Positions 57,413 to 64,000 of a stretch of 64,000 nucleotides of DNA are shown here, piece after piece. Both the position numbers and the translations under genes were made by a program. Source of the stretch: Xiphydria camelus (taxonomy: Eukaryota > Arthropoda > Insecta > Hymenoptera > Xiphydriidae); contig OY783195.1 of assembly GCA_963678675.1 (NCBI GenBank), forward strand, positions 4,722,001-4,786,000, read 5' to 3'. The notes beneath the pieces were generated by a model that was not told the origin of the DNA, searched no databases, and saw only the letters and a program-made list of their open reading frames with translations. Position 1 is the stretch's first letter. The number at the start of each line of letters is the position of its first letter.

Positions 57413-58019
57413 TCGTTTTATGGCGACGCCCTGAAGGGAGGGGGAATTTGATCAGGCGCGATAACCAACGCGATACAGCCTCGCATCGAAACTCTACTTA
57501 TCATCGGGCATCCGCGCGCGAAAATGGGTACGAGATAGCGCGAAATTCGTCGATGAGATTCGCGTGCAGTTTCGCGCAAGGAATCGTCACGTCGCGAATT
57601 GCGTCCCGTAAAAGCGATACGAGGTTTCGCCCAATGAAAGCCGATCGGATCTGGAGCTGCTTCCGTGGGTTTACATCTCGCGCGGTACTCGCGTTGTACG
57701 GCATACCGATGGTTTTCCAGTGCGAGGGAGCCGTCAGAAGGGCGGAATAGGTGCATCGCTGGATGCACTTCCGCGTGTCTCCCCCGCGGCGGATTTAGTT
57801 TCCCATTCCCGCGTGGTACGCCAGTGTTACGTCTGGGTATGTCTCCGGTGCCGATGCGGATTACACGTTTCATAAACCGATGTGGGTTGCTCGTAGAGTC
57901 GAGATACACACGCGCTTCCGCATGCTCGTTTGCTGCATCGGAATCGGGGTCGAGGTTCCGGTTTCCGTAAACGCGGAATCGACAGGTGTCGATCGCGATG
58001 TAATGCACGCGTTTCCGAG
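57413..58019. other. CpG-rich sequence, no gene recognised
   Basis: Opposed frames of 100-196 codons (57418-58008 minus strand) have no domains. Confidence 0.4.
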
Positions 58020-58747
58020 TACACAGAGAGAAATAATTGCTGGTATCATACAGATATTTCTTGAATGAAGAACACGATCTTGACCATTTTTAAGAATACA
58101 TACCAAAAGAACTCTTGTGGTCGGGCTAACAAGATATTTTGAATGAATACGAGCCAACGAAATGTTTTTTTCGGAATCGCAAAGTTCTTTGGTTGATTTC
58201 ACGAAAATTTCGATGGCAGAGAGCCTAGACATTTGGATGATCCAACACATATTTTTGTAGGTTACCAAATTGACCCAGCAAAGTTATTTTGTTGGCTACT
58301 TTTTTTTTCTCAGTGCAGAGATTCTTGGTAGAGGAATATGTAATAATATTCTTGACTCGAGGATGTATCTTCGTTGGGATAAAAAGTTCCTCTTGCACGA
58401 AATAAATAGTTAATCGAATCAACTAAACATTTTCTCGCAAGAAGAAAACCACGCCTTGACGCGTAAACGAAACCAGCAATTTTTACCGCTTCATCCAGTA
58501 GCGCTGAGACTCGAGCTCATTTTCAAGAATTTTTACAAACGAGATTTCTATTTATTGTTGTAAACTGTATACGTAGAAATCTCTCCTCTGTAAAAATTCT
58601 TGAAAGTGAGCTCGAGTCTCATGTCTACTATATGAAGCCTACCGGTAAAAATTGCTGGTTTTTTTCCTTGTAATTTCTGGAATTATATCATATTTTTATA
58701 ATTGCAGAAAATTTTTCTTGGCATCAGCAATTATTTCTCTCGATGTA
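58020..58747. mobile_element. Composite TA-flanked MITE, CACAGAGAGAAATAATTGC ends
   Basis: TA at 58020-58021 and 58746-58747. The ends CACAGAGAGAAATAATTGCT and, on the other strand, CATCGAGAGAAATAATTGCT mark the limits. It appears to hold a nearly complete unit, 58022-58317, ending TTTTTTCTCAGTG, and the foldback at 58460-58671. Shared interior words tie it to 12924-13214 and 28491-28763. Confidence 0.75.
58460..58671. mobile_element. Foldback MITE, CAGTARCGCYGAGACT family (copy 2, nested)
   Basis: Left CCAGCAATTTTTACCG, then GCGCTGAGACTCGAGCTCA, pairs with right TGAGCTCGAGTCTCA, then CGGTAAAAATTGCTGG. The arms extend about 80 bases. It lies inside the composite element. Confidence 0.8.
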
Positions 58748-59409
58748 ATACGCGCCGAGTTGCATTTGAGTGTTCCGTTATCCGCTTACTCCCTCGATAT
58801 ATTCCTCTTCGGATTACTACCTCTCTCGCAAGGTGAATTTTTTTTATCGTTGGAGCGATATCGACACTCGTGTGGCGGTGAAACCCCGCCGATCCTTATC
58901 CCGCTCGACCGAGGCTCGCGTGATAGCTTCCGACAGCGTTTCCTCTCCCAGGAAAGGGACACGACGTCGCGGCGCGATTGCCACGCGGAAGTGAGAGTCG
59001 CCGAAACGCGCGATTTTGTAACGGCCCACAGCCGGCCGTTCCGCGGACTCTTTCATTGCAGGTCCGTCAATTTCGCCGCGGAGAGTGAAAGGCGCGCCCA
59101 CGGTGGTCGCCTCTTGCTTCTCCGATCGATCGCCGATTCTGTTCGCCAAGGCGCGTCGCGCCGCGGCGGGAGGTGGTCGATCCGCGCGTCATTTTTGCCC
59201 CTGTTGCGCTTTCTCGAAACGCACGAGGAGTCGCGGGCGGAAGACGAATTATTCCTTCGAGCGCATCCGTTTTTCCTTTCGCCGTTTAAAGGAACTCTGA
59301 AGCGCTTTCTCTCTCCTTGCGAGCTTTATCCCAAGTTGGCCCTTATTTCTGTGGAGTGCGAATATTTAGACGTTCATCTTGTTTATTTATTTTTTCCTTC
59401 GTTTATTGC
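58748..59409. other. CpG-rich sequence, no gene recognised
   Basis: The 279-codon plus-strand frame at 58652-59491 begins inside a MITE and ends inside another, so it is not a gene. Confidence 0.5.
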
Positions 59410-59651
59410 CCGGAAAAAATTAAAAATCGTAGCATCGACAACGTTTACGGTACATTTCGGGGAAAGGCCAATTTGTCGTTACGATAACTAGAATTTCAGT
59501 AAAAATTACAGCAGCGCTTGCAACTTTGACATATTTTACCAGAATTTTTACTGGAATTGCAGCTATCGCGACAATAAATTGGCCTTGTCCCGAAATTTAC
59601 CACAAACTTTAAAACGAATTTTGTAAATGCTACGATTTATTTATTTCCGCG
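59410..59651. mobile_element. Foldback MITE, CACGGAAAA / GATAACT family (copy 3)
   Basis: Left AAAGGCCAATTTGTCGTTAC, then GATAACTAGAATTTCAGTAA, pairs with right AATTGCAGCTATCGCGACAA and TAAATTGGCCTTGTCCCG. The end sequences CGGAAAAAAT and ATTTCCGCG are decayed forms of CACGGAAAA. Confidence 0.8.
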
Positions 59652-61465
59652 CGTATTTACGTGCGAGCTAGCCGGTTTAAAGAACAAACGATCGCACGAG
59701 AAGGGAAAACGAGCGCTTTCCCGAGTGCGTCCATTCCGCGGCACCCCCGCACGCGTAGAACGGCTCTTTACGGCGGTACGGCTAATCGACGAATCATCGC
59801 TTTTTTTCCACCGCTCTCCTCCTCCCTTCATTCTCGAGTAAGTCGAGTGTACCTAGACCCTCGCGTCGATAACGCGCGGGAGCAGCAGGGCTTTCTCGCC
59901 GGGGAGGAAGAAATTACGGGAGAGGAAGAAAGACCCTCGCTCGCTTTGTTTCTGAAGTAGCGGGGGTACCTAATTTTTTGTCTCGCGTTCGGCCGATCTT
60001 TACAAACCACCCGCGATAATTGTCCCGTTCCCACGGAGAAAAGTCGCGTCGTGGGTATTTCCTCGACTTTTCCTCCACTCGGAAGCTACGCGCAAATAAA
60101 CGGCCGAGGAAGGGAAAACATTATTATCACGGTTCGCTCGAAATTCTCTCCGTCTTTCCATAGTTTCGACTTACAGTGAGTTTATTACGGTTACTTATTT
60201 CGTTTATGGTTATTGCGTTGCTCTTGAAATTGCCGGGGAACACAGCCGCGCCCCGCGCAGAGTGTGTGCCGAGTAACACGCTTTTCCTGGAAACGCTTAA
60301 TTGCTTCGCGCCGGGTTTTTCTTGCTCGAATAAAATTTCCGCCGCGCAGTCGGGGCTCCGTATCCAAAATAATTGAGGTACCACGCGGCCCGGTTATCGT
60401 CGTCGCACTCCCGTCCCCCGACGTTATTATTCGCCAATCGTCGAACGATCGTCGATAACCCATTTTTCCCGACTCAATCCTTCGGCCTACCCGTCCGCAA
60501 CGAGACCCTTTCAATCAACCCTTTCCCCGCGACGATCGAATCGTACGCACGTGCCCCGCCTCCTCCAATCTGTCGATATTACGCGTTATACGCGCGTACG
60601 ACCGACGCGTAGCGATAAGCGCGACGCATTCCGACGTCTTCTCGATACACCGGTCACGCAGACGCGCGTCGACGTCGGTCTTTGCGAACGCGGTCCACGC
60701 AGCATCCCTCTCCGCGACTGTCTCGGGTCCGTTTTCCCTTCTCGCAATTACGCGACGAGACGCTCCGCCGTCGCCGCCGCAGCCGGAAACCTACGACACC
60801 GTCGCGACGTCGGAGCTCGCCGGAAAATTGGCGTCGTTGTATTTAAATTCGCCTTCGCGCCCCGCGCGCGTTTCCATTTGCATCGCAGATTGGGAGGGAG
60901 GCGAATAAAACCGCGAGCCTGAATTCCCGGGCGAAATATCGGTTAAATTAGGCGGGTACTTGTCGACCACATCCCCCGCCCTCGTTCTCAACCCTTCTGC
61001 CGTCGACGCTCTTGTTTGTATACGAACGTGAATTTGACGCGGCGACGCGAGTCAAACGCCTCGTTCGTTCGCGGATGCCTATTACACGCGTGCGGCGCGC
61101 GCTCGTCGTTAATTGCACGGGGTGCGTATGCGATGGAGTGTCGCGCGCCGTGTGCGAGCTATCGCGAATTTGGACGCGTACGTGGAATCGTTGCGAGACG
61201 TACGTGACCAATTATGGCGAAGGAAAGGTGTGGAGAGATCGCGTGTAAATAATTCACCGGTGTTTATCGATTTTCGATTAATCATATGCGGCATGTGGGA
61301 ATACGTAGGTGGTGAAGCTGAAGCAATGCGATGTAGAGCGGGAGTCAAATTTGCATCGATTTTCCTACATATCTCATTTATGACGTAGGGGGAGTTCCCC
61401 TGGTGACGGACACTTAAGGTTATTATTCGATAAATAATGGCGTAATTGTTTTCTATATAGAAGTG
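59652..61465. other. CpG-rich sequence, no gene recognised
   Basis: Opposed frames up to 149 codons, with no domain and no repeat recognised. Confidence 0.4.
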
Positions 61466-62010
61466 TACACGGAAAAAAAAAAGTATCGGCGAACTAGCAT
61501 TTTTATTAGTCCAGGCAAGATCTGTAACTTTAGTAAGAATAAAAATAGCGCGTTCCATTTAGAAAAAAGTCTGAGTGACTTCCGTGTCTCGTAAATAACT
61601 CGCCTCAATTGATATCGCTGAAAGTATTAACGATATTTTTTTTGTAGATTAGTCCTAATAATTACGTATTGCTCAGATACCTGGCGGTAATTAGCCGTTG
61701 CTGTATTTACCAATACTACATTGCTTCGATATGTTGCAATAATTGAGAGCAACGAGGTCAAACCTCATAGCTCCATCGCCCGACAATAAAATATTGCTCC
61801 AACACGTTGCTGTACCTCATCGCTGCAGTGCTCAACAATCATATATTGCTTCGATATCTTAGAACAATATATCGTTGCAATACTTAGCAATACGGTGTTG
61901 CTTTGACATTTAGCGATGTTACACATTTTCGTACAGCAATAAATGCCGTTGATCGAGGAGAAGCGATATTTTATCGTTCGTCTAGCAATATTATTGCTAA
62001 TTTCTTTTCC
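61466..62010. mobile_element. MITE with CACGGAAAAAAA start, shared with 24976
   Basis: TA, then CACGGAAAAAAAAAAG starts it. The right end TAATTTCTTTTCC is the decayed inverse. TTGCTTCGATAT recurs within it at about 61721 and 61849. The right ~160 bases match 24976-25156. It is non-coding. Confidence 0.65.
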
Positions 62011-62031
62011 TACACCGCGAAAACGATTTAT

Positions 62032-62240
62032 TCGTCGTTAATAAACGTTTGCTTGGAACAGGGCGAAATAAACATTTCATCCGAGCAAACAAGTATTCGT
62101 TAACTATTACAACATTTATTTGGTACAATCAGATCCTTCGAGACAATCGGTTGAATGAAATAAACAATTAACATATATTTTTGCCCTGATGAGATATTTG
62201 TTTCGCCGTATTTTAAATAACATTCGTTAACCGCCGATAA
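62032..62240. repeat. Diverged foldback repeat
   Basis: The left GTTAATAAACGTTTGCTT, then GGCGAAATAAACATTTCATC, resembles the inverse of the right half, with GTTAACGAATG and GGCGAAACAAATATCTCATC. Stem identity is moderate. Confidence 0.55.
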
Positions 62241-64000
62241 ACTGATATCTCGGCGTACGGCGAAAATCCTCCCTCCTCGCAAAAGCGCATCGCTGTGCGT
62301 CTCGGAGAGAAGCGACCAGACGCGGAGAGTAACGGCGACGCGCTGACGCGAGCGGGAAAAAGGTGTATCGTTACCTCGAAGCCGCGTTGGCAAGTGCTGA
62401 CGCATCCGATACTCGCCACGTTACGCGCGGAACAACGTTTAGTTGTATTTTACGCGGAAAGAGTCGAAAGCACGCAAAGAAATAATTAAGACCCGACGTG
62501 GCAATACGCGCTCTACTTCCTAGTATGCCCGCGGTAATTGTCACGATAGCCAAGATTACAGCCTAGTTGAATTATAGGTACGTAACGCGATTGTTCTTAC
62601 CGTCGTAACGTTCGACGCTTTATTTCCGCGCGGTGGCCATTTCTCGACCGGAATGCATGTACCCGGAAGAACCCTCCTCGTCCATATCGCGATAAAATTG
62701 CGACGCACAATAAAAGGGGACTTCCCCACAGGGATGAATTTATATCTTCGTCTCATCTTCTCCGCGATTTTACCCGAACCGATCGATCGAAGCCGGACGC
62801 ATTAGGAATTCGCAGATAGATTTTACGGTCCATATATCTGATTGGACTCTATAAATACGTCACGCCGCTCTCCGCGTATAAAACCTAGGCATCCGTCGCA
62901 GTCCATATTACAGCGGTATCGCGGCGTGGGAGGAAGTGGAAACACCTCCGCGCGAATTTATACCTTCATTTTGTCCCCTTCGCGATTTTACAGGTCGAAC
63001 CAATCGAGCCAACGACCGTCCAAACGAGAAAATACGACCCCTCTCCTCCCCGCTCCCTTTCCTCTTTATCGCAACGTTCCGTTTGCCGTTCGATCCGAGC
63101 GAAGAGAGTCGTTCGGTTTTCATCCCCGCGCTCGTGCACCTGCGTGTATATATGTTTATATGTACACGACCGGTCGGATTTCACCTCGCAGCCCATAGGA
63201 GATGCGCGAGCGGGAGCGCTAACCGCGACACGGAACCCCCATTAACCCCATTAGCGGGCGCGCGGGGCCTTTCGCATCCCCGATAGCTGGGAAACGCTTA
63301 CAGGTGTACCGCGTGAGGTACGGGGGATGATGAGGTGAGGCTCGATGTAAAAGATTTCGCGGTGACCACGTGACCGAAATTCTCGCTATACGCAACGCAC
63401 GAGGCTATTCCATTCCGCGCGATTCGCGGGGAAAACGACAACCCCCCCCCCACCCTCGACCGCATGCGAGCGATCCGCAATCACGCGTTCAATTTACATA
63501 TGTGGGGACGCACCTGCCGCGCTGCACTGTCGCGACGCCGCATCGGGGAAGGTCGACTTTTACGATTCCTCCACGCGCGCGGATCTCTCGAGTGTCGCAC
63601 ATATGTGTGCATGTACGCGTGCATCGTGTATCCGCATGTGAAGTATACGACCGCGGGCTTTCCCAACCCCGCGCGCGTCGTCCCGACCAAATTGAATATT
63701 ACCGCACGCGGTCGGGCCCTTGTATAAATATGCATCTACTATTTTGCATCCGGGCGAACTCGTCCGCATTCATTTACACTAATGCACCGCAAATTGCGTG
63801 CCGTTTGTCGCGCGCGGCAACGTAATGCCGCGTGACGTGTGCGCGGCCCTTGGAATTGCGCGACGAAATAATTTCCTTTCCCGTTCACAAACGGGGTGCA
63901 GCGCGCGGGTGTCAGCGTCGGGTGGCTGTTACTGTAGTTGGCACTCGAGCCGAAGGTAATTATTTAACGCGCGCGGTGCTCTCCATTCGGCGTGTTGGGT
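62241..64000. other. CpG-rich sequence with one diverged duplication, no gene
   Basis: About 70 bases near 62735-62800 resemble 62940-63010 (GAATTTATAYCTTC and CGCGATTTTAC words). TATAAATA occurs at 62850 and about 63724, but without further promoter support. A run of ten C bases is at about 63442-63451. Frames up to 151 codons have no domains. Confidence 0.45.

Noticed and set aside
58652..59491. 279-codon plus-strand open frame
   Set aside because: It starts inside one MITE and ends inside another, with CpG-rich sequence between them; no recognisable domain.
62850..62857. TATAAATA as a promoter
   Set aside because: No initiator, no downstream exon with splice signals; AT-rich octamers of this kind recur by chance (also about 12393 and 63724).

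Overview
The window is animal DNA, almost certainly an insect and probably a hymenopteran (ant- or wasp-like). The evidence is split genes with GT/AG introns of about 70-190 bases, AT-rich repeats set in CpG-rich unique sequence, many simple repeats, and no bacterial gene layout. It looks like the 5' region and a very large first intron of one host gene, filled with DNA transposons and their non-coding derivatives (MITEs). I found no tRNA, rRNA, CRISPR array or retroelement.

Coding content is sparse. (1) At 1511-6049 lies an apparently intact two-gene transposon. It has a gene of at least six exons whose splice phases all agree, followed by a single-exon 850-residue protein with two N-terminal C2H2 zinc fingers and a D...D...E-type transposase-like body. 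(2) At 13830-16534 is a 2,705-base foldback element with two 1,064-base, nearly identical inverted arms. Between them is the 3' end of a split transposon gene, read on the minus strand. (3) At 43735-44654 is a decayed Tc1/mariner-type element. Its transposase tail is interrupted by a 194-base near-palindrome that sits exactly on a TA dinucleotide. (4) At 40065-40244 is the only good host exon: an acceptor, a short upstream ORF, an ATG, a 32-residue signal-peptide-like start and a GTGAGT donor. The rest of that gene is not in the window.

Everything else I could resolve is repeat. One class is TTAA-flanked elements (9944-10162, 19028-19473, 32463-32702, 40663-40790, 53092-54347, and 53234-53961 nested in the last). 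A second class is mostly TA-flanked foldbacks whose ends read CACNGAGA or CACGGAAA; these share ends but have unrelated interiors (12924-13214, 20048-20256, 20540-20750, 28491-28763, 31010-31225, 33590-33820, 36730-36959, 44277-44470, 49400-49642, 58022-58745, 59410-59651, 61468-62010). A third class has ends beginning GGG next to TA (24871, 42097-42543, 45354-45571, 56530-57410). There is also an element bounded by the GGACCCAGTTTTC repeat in a long and a short form (38562-39672 and 30813-31008). Tandem repeats lie at 12487-13470, 23657-24355 and 37690-38075. Nesting is common and gives relative insertion ages.

The CpG-rich stretches between repeats contain many open frames, some over 250 codons, but these show no recognisable domain or splice structure. 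I treat them as chance. No database search was possible; family names are from memory and are marked as such.
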